A stretch of 64,000 nucleotides of DNA from NCBI RefSeq assembly GCF_030384665.1, contig NC_083676.1, positions 930,001-994,000 on the forward strand, in the 5' to 3' direction. This document shows, in pieces, positions 42,325 to 52,729 of the stretch. The stretch comes from Lodderomyces elongisporus. Lineage: Eukaryota; Ascomycota; Pichiomycetes; Serinales; Debaryomycetaceae. The translations under genes and the position numbers were made by a program. How positions within the stretch are numbered: the stretch's first letter is position 1; each line of letters opens with the position of its first letter. The notes beneath the pieces are model-generated. The model worked only from the letters and a program-made list of their open reading frames with translations, was not told the origin of the DNA and did not search any database.

Positions 42325-42942
42325 ACGGTGTGTTTCTTTTCTTACTTTTATCATGATGATGTCTAGGTGAATTCAATCGAGGAAAAATGAGAAGGGCACG
42401 AAACAGTGTGCTTTGTCATGGGCCTTTGTATTTTAATTAGTTTTATAAAGAGCAATATAACCTTTCGGGAGATTTCTTTGTGTTATGTACATGTAGAGAT
42501 TATGTTTTGTTTTCAAATGTATTTTTTTTTTCTGAAAAAATATATCAATAGTTTTGGAGTCGACTTGTTTGTTTGTTTGTTTGTTGTTGTTTTTTTTTTT
42601 GGTATTTTGTTTTTATTGCTTTATGGAAGTGTCAGAGTAAATTAGTAAAGTCTAGTTTGAAAAAAATTGAGAAAAGATTATATGAGAAATTGAATTATAT
42701 TTCTTTTTTTTTTTATTTCAAGTCATAAGTGGTGTATTAAAGACATATCGAAAGAACTAAATAAATTTATACATATATATGTGTATGTATGTGTATGTGT
42801 GTGTAATTGTATGAGGAATTTGTCTGTCTGTAAGTGCATCTAATCTTAAAAGATTGGCACATTATTTGAGGATTGCAGATGGACAATGGAGGATTAACAA
42901 TTGTTGATTATTATTTTTTTTTTTTTGATGAATGACTGTTGT
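42325..42942. other. Convergent intergenic spacer (RPL19 / RAX1)
   Basis: AT-rich with T runs, TTTG repeats at about 42567-42583 and (TG)n around 42779-42805. No gene seen. Confidence 0.65.
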
Positions 42943-44889
42943 TTATAGTCGGTGACCTGGAACGAGACTAAACAAAACGGTGAATATAGCGGTCATTACC
43001 AAGATCAAAAACATCACCCACAAACTTCTCTTGACAATGAATTTGTAGATGAATTTCTCTTCAATCCTCAATATTGATTTGCCATTGCTTTTGGAAAATG
43101 TCTCCAGTAGTCCCAACCATGCTAAAATGGGGTCGACCAAGTAAATCGAGGATATGATGAAATAAAATGCAATGAAAAAAGGTGCAACTATAACTGGACG
43201 TAAGCCTTTTCTGTAATTCAAGAATACAAATATAAAGCTAATCCAAAATGCGCCAAAGAGGAAAAAAAAGCCTGTAATGATTCTTCCAAAGTTGGAGTGG
43301 TTGATATTTCGTGTAGCAGTAAAGTCGAGAAATTTTGGCAAATGGTCATTCTCCAATTTGTTAAAGACAAATGTCTTGACATAATTGAAAATATCTGGGT
43401 CATCACGTCCATCAACTTCAATCAGTTTAATGATGTATGAATTCAATTGTGGTGGCAAGTTGAGGTTCTTTTCCGAGTCCTCGACAAAGTACTTGAGAAG
43501 TAAATTGTGTGATGATCCTCTCAAGTTATCACGAGTGACAAATGACGAGGCTTTATTGGACATAGCTGGAGAATCCCTGATAAGTCTTTCCAAAAGCGAT
43601 GGATTGATAACCGATGCTCTTTTGTTTTTGGGTTGCGGGTACACCAAGTTTCCTGTATCTCCAAACATATTGGGTGGTTGTGCGAGAGGTTGTGTGTTTT
43701 GCATATTATGTATCTGTTGCTGGTGATTAGTGTCCGTATTAGCATTAGCATTAGCATTAAAGTTGTTATTGTTGTTATTGTTGTTGTTGTTGCTGTTGCT
43801 GTTTAGTGAAACATATTTAGATGCATGTACTGCACGATCTGCTTGGCCGATATCCAATTGGTTGTCATATAAAGAGTCGCCAGAGTGTGGGTGCAAGTCA
43901 ACACTGCTATCATCGTCTTCGTGGTCATGGTCATGGTCATGGTCGCGATCGAGAAAGTCGTCGTCATTGTATTGGTCAATCAAGTGGGATTGTGAGCTGA
44001 CTCGTTTCTCTTGTCGTTGCAGATGCTTTAGCTTTGGCAGTGGTTGTTGTGGTAAAAAGGGGTTGTTTGATCTCGACCCTAGACTAGCAGAAGACCTAGC
44101 ACTTGTTTGAAACGCAGGTGAGAGTGGACTTTGAAGTGGCTCATTTGAGTATCTATTTTCGGCATCGGTCTCGGCATTGTATTGTTCAATCAACTCTTTT
44201 AGTTTTGGATCGATATTGTCCAAGCTAATGTCACCTCTCAAGAATGCAGATAATCTGTGTGAATCGTTTTCCTCCAAGATATTGTCATTGATAATGAGAT
44301 CTAGCAAGATGGATGAGCTTAGCGACTTGTGTTTTTGAGATGTCTCTGATATTGGTCTGGCTCCTGAACTTTGTCTATTTGAGGGGATACTTGGTGAGTC
44401 GGAGCTGCGATGCATTGCATTTCTTGGCGCTGAAAACCGTTGCTGTGACTGTTGTTGTGACTGTTGTTGTTGTGCCTGTGGTTGTTGTTGTGACTGTTGT
44501 GACTGTTGTGACTGTTGTTGCAAATCCAATGTATCATTAGTGTAAGCACCGCTTTGGTGGCTCTGGCTCAAACGGTTGTTATTGTGGTGGCTAAAAGTGC
44601 CTGATTGCCGTACTATCGAGTCTCTCAAGCCTTTGACATAGTGTTTACACAAGTTCAAGTGGTTGATCAAGTCGAACCAGAAATCCAAGTAGTCGACTTT
44701 TCCTTCGACATCCTTCATAAACTGGTAAAATGTAAACAAGTCTACTGGCGACTTTGACTTGTTGGCTAGGATCTCGCCCAAGGTGGGTAGCCTGTTCAAG
44801 TGTATACTTTGATTCGTTCCATTCAAGTTATTTAGGTTCGATAAGTAGTTGGAATTGGGGAAATTCAGCTGATACTTTTCGTCATACAT
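42943..44889 (-). CDS. RAX1: Rax1, bud-site selection membrane protein with RGS-like domain
   Basis: A 648-residue protein. It opens with the Rax1 signature LPTLGEILANKSKSPVDLFTF and the RGS-like helices FMKDVEGKVDYLDFWFDLINHL. A long low-complexity centre follows, with Gln-rich (about 120-150), HDHD (His-Asp) repeat and poly-Asn stretches. The C-terminal part resumes the RGS-like fold (LLLKYFVEDSEKNLNLP) and ends with three or more membrane segments (TGFFFLFGAFWISFIFVFLN, VAPFFIAFYFIISSIYLVDP, LWVMFLILVMTAIFTVLFSL). Rax1 works with Rax2 to mark old bud sites for bipolar budding. The repeats make it longer than yeast Rax1 (435). Confidence 0.88.
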   Translation of the reverse strand: MYDEKYQLNFPNSNYLSNLNNLNGTNQSIHLNRLPTLGEILANKSKSPVDLFTFYQFMKDVEGKVDYLDFWFDLINHLNLCKHYVKGLRDSIVRQSGTFSHHNNNRLSQSHQSGAYTNDTLDLQQQSQQSQQSQQQPQAQQQQSQQQSQQRFSAPRNAMHRSSDSPSIPSNRQSSGARPISETSQKHKSLSSSILLDLIINDNILEENDSHRLSAFLRGDISLDNIDPKLKELIEQYNAETDAENRYSNEPLQSPLSPAFQTSARSSASLGSRSNNPFLPQQPLPKLKHLQRQEKRVSSQSHLIDQYNDDDFLDRDHDHDHDHEDDDSSVDLHPHSGDSLYDNQLDIGQADRAVHASKYVSLNSNSNNNNNNNNNNFNANANANTDTNHQQQIHNMQNTQPLAQPPNMFGDTGNLVYPQPKNKRASVINPSLLERLIRDSPAMSNKASSFVTRDNLRGSSHNLLLKYFVEDSEKNLNLPPQLNSYIIKLIEVDGRDDPDIFNYVKTFVFNKLENDHLPKFLDFTATRNINHSNFGRIITGFFFLFGAFWISFIFVFLNYRKGLRPVIVAPFFIAFYFIISSIYLVDPILAWLGLLETFSKSNGKSILRIEEKFIYKFIVKRSLWVMFLILVMTAIFTVLFSLVPGHRL

Positions 44890-47800
44890 GATACTGGATG
44901 ACTAAGTAGTCCTTTTTAATTCGATGTTGTTTTTTTTCTATTCTATTCTTTTGCGGTGGCGTTTGTTTGTGTTGTACTGCTGGTGATATTAGTTGAATAC
45001 CAAAGTCAAAGAAATGGTGTAACAGTCCAAAAAAAAAACAGAAAAAAAAAAATAGAAGAATGGGAGTAAGGGTTTTTTCAAGTATATAATTGAAATGAAG
45101 TGTTTGCAAGTAATGTTTTATAAAGATTGTGGATGTGTTGTAGATGATTTGTTTCTGAAGAAGAATGGGGTCGAGCTCCAATGATTACTATTTGGGTAAG
45201 GGTGTGACTTACTCCTTTGACGAAGATAAGGAGGAGTAGGTGCAGGTGGTGGTGGTGGGTACAGTGGTGGTGGTGGGTGCAGTAGTGGTGATAATGGCGT
45301 AGGTTTCTTGGTGGTGGTGTATGTGTGTTTGAATATGTATAGTTTATGTTTTTCTTGAGAATATCAATTTTTTTTTTTCTGACTATGGTTGATGGTTTGT
45401 TTGTTGTTTTCCTTTTTCCTTTCTCTTTCTTTTTTTTTTGTCTTCTTCCTCTTCGTCTTCTTCTTTTTCTTCCTTTCTGAGGCGAGAAAAATATAGGCAA
45501 ATGGAAAGAAAAGGAAAGAAAAGGAAAGAAAAGGAAAGAAAAGAAAGGGAAAAAATAGAGAAAAAAATAAAAAAAATAAAGAAAATAAAAAAAATAAAAA
45601 ATCTGTGTTGCCCTTAAAGCCCACTCTGTAACATCTTGTTTGTTGTTTGTTGTTTGTTGTTTGTTGTTTGTTTATTTATTTTTTTTTTTGTTTCTTTTTT
45701 TCTTTACAAAACACGAATTACTACTAGCAATAGACTACTATCGAGGTAAAGGAGTAAATAGTGAGTAACGAGTTTGAGAACTGACGGTTTGTCTTTGGCA
45801 AGTCGACTAGGAAACTCAGTGAAAAAGTATTCAGTATATAGTATTATGAGTATTGTCGACATTCTTAAAAAAAGGCCCAACCAAATGGGTGATTTTTAGA
45901 CGAGAACAAAAATAAAGGAAAAAAATAAAAAAAAAAAAAAATAAAAAAAAATTGTAACAACAAACATTGTGCAATTTAGACTTTTGTAAAATTAAGGACA
46001 CAAAAAACATTTTCTCATCGTGTTGTAAATAGCTTATATTATTTTACCTATACAGTCGACTACAAAGAGAGACTGGATTTGGGTTATATATAAACAGAGA
46101 AGACGGCTGTTTGCAAGGAGTGGAGAGCAAAAAACTTAGGGAAAAGAAAATTAAATAATAGGGCATTAAAAAGGAAAAGATGAAAAAGTTAGAATAAAGG
46201 ATTGAAGCAAGGATGGAACAAAGTGCAAATGCTATACGACAAAGAGGAATGTTTAATAAAGACTTGATTTGACTCTGTTTTAAAAAAAAAAATGAAAATG
46301 AAACAAAAAATGAAAAAACAATTTTAAATCAAATCAAAACACTTTCCAAAAGCGCGACACGGCAAGAGCATCCACCCCCTGAGATTCGAAAGCACATGAA
46401 ACACAAGGGTCTATACAAATATATATATATATATACATGTGTGTGTGTTCACTTTTCCATGCTTACATTCTTTTGTTGTCTCACTGCTCATCATCGTCTA
46501 AATGCACTGTCGCATGTTGACTATCAAATATGCGTATTGTTGGTATTATCATATGGATGTGATACTTACCCTATGTATATAAGTATATATATAAGTATAT
46601 ATATATGCTTATATCTCCTTGTACCTACAAATTGTACGCGAGTAATGGAAAACATTATAAAATACTCTATCAAGCTTTTTTCAATGATGGGACAATGTAG
46701 TATAAAGAGTGAAAAAAAAAAATTAAAAAACACTTGAAAATTAAAGAAAGAACTTAAGAAAGAAAGGTAAGAAAAAGTCTATACTATCAACTAATAAGTT
46801 TGAATGAGAGGAGTTTTGATACAATAAACCAATTACTTACTTTTCAGTTCGTCTCCAGCTAACTAATGCAGCAATACCTTTGTCTTCCTTTATTTTTTCT
46901 TAATGGTGTGTGTGTGTGTGTGTGTTTATGTCTGCTTCAACTGTTTGAGTTTTAGGACACTCATACTTCTATGCTGTATGTATGTATGTATATATGTATA
47001 TATATGTATATACATATATTGTCTTGTTGTATTTTCTTTTCTCTCTTCCCCCCCCCCCATTAACTTCAATTACGCGTCTGTCAACAAGTTCTTCTCGTAT
47101 CACGTGACTATACTATAGCTATATATATAAATATATAGCTATCCTTTTTCTTTTTGTGTTCTCTTTTTTTTGTGCTACTTGATACCTTTTTAATGCGAAA
47201 TTTTATATATACATAGAGAGAGAAATATATATATAAGGAGCATTGTTACTTTTAACAAGAAATTTGGTTTGATTTTGGAAACAAATGTTTGGTCTGAGTT
47301 TGGTAAGAATGGGGCGAGGAAAGGGAAAAGGAAGCGAAGTTACCATATATCTACAACACTATAGTTCAGACCTATGCATTTTTATTTTTAATTAATCTAT
47401 TTTTTACCTTTGAAATACCAACTACTTGTTTTGCTAACCCCCATAAAAAACTTATCAAGATGAGTATAGGTTTATTAGCCTGTATATACATACATGTTGG
47501 TCCAAGGGCTTTTCACTTTCAAAAATCAAATTGGTTCAATTTTATACTTGGTGAGGCTGTGTGCGTTTAGCTTGTTTTTTTTTTTTTCTTTTCTTTTCTT
47601 TGTTAGTGTCTTCTGTATGCATTTTTCGTGGTTTGCCAAAATACTTGGTCATAAATTTTATGAGTCTCTGTTGAGCATGCACCCCATCAAGGCTGAGTTG
47701 ATTACAATTCGTTACACTAGATCAAATTGATTTTGCACAAAGCCCCTGACTAGTAGTTTTGCTTTAATCTCATATTCTAGAATCTTGCAGAACAAATAGT

Positions 47801-47955
47801 GCTAGAGACCTTAACAACTATACGAAAGAGGGCCAATAAAGATTGGAGGAATATAAAGAGGCTATGGCATGTTTCTATTTATACATTTCCACCGTTTATC
47901 TGCATTCCATTTTAAAGATATTCTTTTATATTGAATATATATATATCATATATAT

Positions 47956-47991
<36 letters not shown>

Positions 47992-48512
47992 TCTGTTGAT
48001 AGGGTAATCGAACAAGAGCAAATTCACACAGCTACCAGTTCCCTCCCCCCCCCCCCCCCCCCCCCCGCCAACCCACTCACTCTCTTCCCAAACCCAATCA
48101 AGGAAAAGAAGAAAACGCAGTTTACGAACAAAGCCACAAATCTTGTAAATTTATGTATTTATTTATTTAGTTATTACTTCTTTTTCTTTTTTCAAACAGT
48201 GTATATATATCAACTTGTCATTTACAAGTGCATTTGGTTCTTTATCTGATGATGCAATTCTTTTTGGTAAAACTTGAGATTGCTATTTATCTCTTTCGTT
48301 GCATTATATCATTGCAAATAGTTTACCCACCTTAGCCACTTTAAAGGTAGTCTTGTAACCAAAGTAATAATAATAATAAAAAAACAAAAGCAACAACAAA
48401 AAAAAAAAGAAAGAAAGGGGAATTGTGGAGGTTAGTTGAACGGAAATGGTGATTATTTAGTGCACAAATTCCGTTCTAAATATATCAACAATTGACTAGT
48501 CCTGTTTGTACA

Positions 48513-48556
<44 letters not shown>

Positions 48557-48726
48557 TAGATGTGTTTATGGGTTTTTTTTTTCTTTCTTTTGCATAGACT
48601 AATTGTGTTCCATAGAACTAAACTAAACTTCATATACAACAGGAATCATACAAAAAAATAATAAACAGGAAAAAAAGTCTTTTTTTTTTGGTGACTATAA
48701 CGTTATATAAAACCTGGTGTAGTTCA
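44890..48726. other. 3.8-kb gene-free region between divergent genes
   Basis: No credible gene on either strand. It holds T-rich and A-rich tracts, GTTTGTT repeats at 45637-45672, the ATATAT clusters at 46418-46434 and 46575-46605, C11 at 47048-47058, an ATCACGTGAC E-box at 47099-47108, a (TTTA)n run at about 47956-47991, C22 at 48045-48066 and (TA)n at about 48519-48550. It may be the promoter of one or both flanking genes; an origin or non-coding RNA cannot be judged by eye. Confidence 0.6.
48045..48066 (+). repeat. Poly-C run of 22
   Basis: Uninterrupted C22 (G22 on the other strand) in strongly AT-rich DNA. Confidence 0.9.
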
Positions 48727-49839
48727 ATGCTAACAGTTGCAATGAAATCAAAGTGGACTAGTGCTTCTGGTATCAAAGAAAGATTTAAAAAGACAATAGA
48801 CTCTGAGGACGAACATCAAAAGTCTCATTTACCACATGGTCGACAAAGCCATTATGGCCATGTACATCGCCGTCATCGGTATCGTCAATACTTATCACTG
48901 GACATTCTCGAGTCCGACAAAGTACAATCTATGACTTCTGCAGCAGCAAGTACTTACAACACAACTCGTTCATTAACCAAGTCTCTGTGGAGAATAATGA
49001 AAGATGCAACCATTATGTGCACCGAAGTCACTGTACTGGCCACAGCGCATGCGTATACTGCACTAAGTGGGGGCAGTAGTGGTGGTGGTAGTGGTGGTGG
49101 GAATAGTAGTAGTGGTATAAACTCTAATGCTCAAACTTCTTCTCTGGAAAGGATTGTACAGGAGGATGAAGAACTAGAACTAGAACAAGAACAAATCCCA
49201 ATTTCAAAGGTGCAAAGGAGAAAATCAAAATCAAGTGGGAAAAAGAATAGAAAAATTAATCGAGCGCAACTTCGCAACAACCACCCAAATGTCAGTTTTG
49301 CAACCAATACCCAATGCACACCATCAATGCCATCATTATTATTAAAACAAGAACAGCAAGAACAGCAAGAACAGCAACATGGCTACCAAAAATCTCTGTT
49401 GCAGACAAGAAGAAACCACACAATGACCACATCAAATATACTCAGCCGATACCCTTCACCACTACCAATTCAGTCAGATATAAGCTATGACGTAGATGTG
49501 GACTCACTCACGATTAGTTCGAGATCAAGCACTATTAGTGAAGTGGAGTTATCACAGGTGCATATTGAATGTAGACTGGAAGACAACAATTTATTTAGTC
49601 GCCATTGTCGAAGATGTCAAGTTGGGATTAGAGACAAAAATATGGACAAAAATAAGGATAAAAATAGAACCAGAAACAGAAACAGAAACAGAAATAGGTG
49701 TAAGGGCAGTGGCAGATGCAGAGGCATAGAAAAGAAATGTATGTCTTCAGTCAAGGGATTTGAGAATATTAATCTCTTGGAGTTGGGAATATTGTGTTTA
49801 GTGATGGTTATGCTTTTCGTTATTATAAAGATGAAATGA
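48727..49839 (+). CDS. Orphan tail-anchored protein, member A of a local paralogous pair
   Basis: 370 residues from the ATG at 48727 (the frame continues upstream only to a TTG at 48688). I do not recognise a known family. The N-terminus has SKWTSASGIKER (residues 8-19), then a basic His/Arg-rich stretch, a Gly/Ser run, a Glu-rich patch, and GKKNRKINRAQL (about 171-182). Next come PSMPSLLL, a QEQ repeat, a Lys/Asn/Arg repeat, and a C-terminal hydrophobic segment (about 348-365, LLELGILCLVMVMLFVII) with only a few residues after it, so probably tail-anchored. The SKWT, INRAQ and PSM motifs recur in the same order in the gene at 52730. A second ATG at 48742 is possible, but the shared MLT start favours 48727. 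Confidence 0.65.
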   Translation: MLTVAMKSKWTSASGIKERFKKTIDSEDEHQKSHLPHGRQSHYGHVHRRHRYRQYLSLDILESDKVQSMTSAAASTYNTTRSLTKSLWRIMKDATIMCTEVTVLATAHAYTALSGGSSGGGSGGGNSSSGINSNAQTSSLERIVQEDEELELEQEQIPISKVQRRKSKSSGKKNRKINRAQLRNNHPNVSFATNTQCTPSMPSLLLKQEQQEQQEQQHGYQKSLLQTRRNHTMTTSNILSRYPSPLPIQSDISYDVDVDSLTISSRSSTISEVELSQVHIECRLEDNNLFSRHCRRCQVGIRDKNMDKNKDKNRTRNRNRNRNRCKGSGRCRGIEKKCMSSVKGFENINLLELGILCLVMVMLFVIIKMK

Positions 49840-52729
49840 ATTTGACGAAAAAAAAAAATTATGAATCTACAAAACAATCTAAAAAGAGAGAGTAAACGAA
49901 TTAAAGAACAAAAATGGCAAAACATATGAGCTAATAAATACAAGATAACTTGCAATGGAATGAAATGGTTTATACCACAAGGAAGAGAAACGGATTCGGG
50001 TTGGTGTACATGTACGAGTACGGATACGGATACGGGTATGACTGTTTGTTGCGAAATGCATTCGGATAAATTGTTTTTTTTTTTTCTTTTATTTTTGTAT
50101 TGCCTTTGCACCGACAAAATTGCCTAACTTTTTTTTTAATTACATTTTTTTTTTAATTACTTTTTCTAGTGCTTCGGATATGTGCACTATATAGCAAAAA
50201 TGAAATAGAATAAATGTAAAAAAAAAAAAACAAAAAAACACGGAATATAAGAGAGGATGGAGTCGACCCGGCGACCTAAACCCGAGACTAAAAATGAAAA
50301 TGGAAATGAAAGTTAAAGCGAGCCGTGCAATTCACTCCTTTTTTTGTTTTGTTTTGTTTTGTTTTTCATATCTTCTTCCAACTTCTACAGTTCAATTTAT
50401 TTTATTATTTATTTGTCATGTTTATAAATTTTTTTTTTTCTTTTTTTTTTATTTTTTTTATTTTTTTTTTATTTTTTTTGGGGTTTGAGGTGACTGCGAT
50501 GTCTTTATGTCCGAGGTATTGCACAAAGATGTGTTAAAAACGATTGGGAAAGATGACCAAGCATTTGTTCGATTTAGAGAATAGATTAATCTCCAAAAAA
50601 TAAGGAGGAAAAGGAGGAAAAAGAACGAGAAAAAAGATTGTTGACCGAGGAATTACATTTTGATTACATTTTGATTATGTTTTATTGCTTTGAGAAAAAA
50701 GGAGTTTGTACTAATATTGTGTTTGATGAAGGGTTGATTATTGAAGAGTTTATTTGTTGTCAAGCTGCTTAGAACGTTTGCAAATTTATATGGATAAAGG
50801 GCGAGAGAAGATTTGCCAGAAGTTCATGGGATGAGAGTAGAGAGGCTAGTTAGTAATGGGTTAATGAGTTATAGGTTGAAGAGAGTGTATAATGTATGAG
50901 GAATGGGGGATAACCCATCAATTTTTGTGAAAAGTACTTAAATCCGCACTGCTCATGACAAATTCTCTCTTTGTGATATATTCATCTTCTCGTCGTCGTC
51001 GTCGTTTATGTCCATGTTTCTATGTTTCCAGCCTTACTTAAGTAAACTTTTAGTTGATATGTGTGCAAGTTCTAGAGTGTACACCCAAACAAACACATAT
51101 ACTTCCAAACCCTACCCTCATACCAACCACAATGTAACTATTGATTGTATGGCAACTGATGTAGAGTTTTCAATTTCCCACGATATATATATATACTGTT
51201 CGTTTATTTTGAGTAGCTGTCAAAAGCAGAAAAGACAGAATTAAAAAAAAAAAATGCAAAGCAAAAGAGAATTGCTTCTATAATTATTTTTGTTTCTTGG
51301 CGTATAGAAAACGTCAGCCAAGAACTCAAGCAAAGATGAAAAGAAATAGAAAAATAGAAAAATAAGAATAGAAAAGAAGGAGCCAAAGAAGAATAGAAAA
51401 GAAGGAGCCAAAGAAGAAAGCGAGGGAAGGTGGAATATGTTATAGAGAATAAGGAGGAGAAAGAGATGGAGATAATCGAAGAGGAAAAGTGTGAAAATAA
51501 GCTCTCTGATAGTAGTAATTGCGAAGACTTGACGAGTCGTGTTGGTGTAGCTTTACTCTTTATTGTATACTATAGTTGGTGGCGAATTCAAATGCAAACA
51601 GAAAATCCTTGTCCTTTTTTTTTTAGCCATCACCATATATCAACTTTATAACTCCCATTTTTAGTAGTCATTTTCAACCGTTAACCGCTGACTATTATAT
51701 CTCCTACTTCAACTCTTTCCCACTTCACTTTTTACATTTATACATTTATACATTTTACTCTAGTAATCTTCTTTTTTCTCTCTCTTCTTTTTTTTTATTA
51801 TATTCTACTACTCATTTTGGATCAGTCACACTGGCATGTATGTATTGGAATGAACCTTGAGACGAGACAGGGAGACAGGGAGAAGCAGGGAGAGAGGAAC
51901 TCGCTGACAAATTGCAAACTAACTCCGCTGTGGGATAAGCTTCAGCTTGGGTAATTGTTGTATTCTCCCAGTAGGAGAATTAATCATGTAAAGAAATAAA
52001 AAAAAAAGTAAAGCAGATCTGTACGGCGTTAGGATAATAACAAGTCAATGGAAGTTGATGACCAGTATTTGTAAGTATGTGTGCAGCTCCCAGAAATCCT
52101 ATCCGTGTAAAGCCATCGCGGGAACGACATCTAAAAAGAAGAGTGTATTTGTGTGTCTCAAGCAAAATCAGATGGGTTTCGTTGTTTGTAAGCAGCAGTA
52201 GCAGTAGCAGTAGTAGTAGTAGTAGTAGTAGTAGCAGTAACAGTTCATTTTTTTTTTTGGCTTAGCTCCGCTCCGATTTCCATCCTCCCTTTCCCATTTT
52301 CGCATGCGAGTGGATTACGTAAGCTAACGTAAGGGAACTTTTATACCAAGAAAGTAAAAAAAAAAAAAAAAAAAAAAGGAAGAGGTGCGCACATCTCCTA
52401 CATTGAACTTATTGAGAATTTCAGTTACAAAAAGAAAAAAAAATTATCTAATAATTTATATTTTTAATATACAACTACAGGATTCACTTTAGGGCTAAAA
52501 AAAAAAATGCAGCATTTGCTCACAGTATAGCTTATACTCCACCAGCTCTAAATGTATATAAAAGTAGAGGTAATTCACTTATACACCAGTTACACCTCTT
52601 GATTCGAGCTCGACAATGTCAAGTTGAACAGCTTATTCATTGCCTCAAATAGTCTATTCTACTGAAGAATCTCGTCTGCTTTTCCAACTCTTTTTGATAA
52701 GCAGCAACAACAACAAAACTTTTGCAGAT
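49840..52729. other. Long intergenic region between the two paralogous orphans
   Basis: 2.9 kb of mostly low-complexity DNA: ACGGATAC-type repeats near 50018-50036, T-rich (TTTTTATTT)n at 50428-50478, CGTCGT repeats at 50993-51005, A/G-rich repeats near 51340-51420, (AGT/AGC)n at 52192-52241 and A23 near 52356-52377. A weak small ORF is listed at 51466-51651. The last 200 bp, with TATATAAA at 52554-52561, is a plausible core promoter for the gene at 52730. Confidence 0.6.
51466..51651 (+). CDS. Doubtful small ORF, 61 residues, acidic with one hydrophobic segment
   Basis: ATG at 51466 gives an acidic N-terminus (MEIIEEEKCENKLSDSS) followed by SRVGVALLFIVYYSWW, a possible membrane segment. It ends with a Phe/His-rich stretch that looks like read-through of T-rich DNA. 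It resembles the other small membrane-ended frames nearby in layout only. No splice signals or homology seen. Confidence 0.2.
   Translation: MEIIEEEKCENKLSDSSNCEDLTSRVGVALLFIVYYSWWRIQMQTENPCPFFFSHHHISTL

Noticed and set aside
45078..45624. Basic Lys/Arg-rich frames on the minus strand near 45.1-45.6 kb
   Set aside because: Their sequence is read-through of AAAGG and TTTCC simple repeats, with no diverse core.
46559..46572. ATACTTACC resembling the 5' end of U1 snRNA
   Set aside because: Only nine bases match and no U1 stem-loops or Sm site follow.
50258..50290. GGGTCGACTCC (minus strand) resembling a tRNA B-box
   Set aside because: One mismatch at an invariant T, no acceptor or anticodon stems, no terminating T run downstream.
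51008..51244. 78-codon frame starting MSMFLCFQPYLSK and similar frames in T-rich spacers
   Set aside because: Composition follows the underlying simple sequence, there is no conserved motif, and no splice signals extend it.
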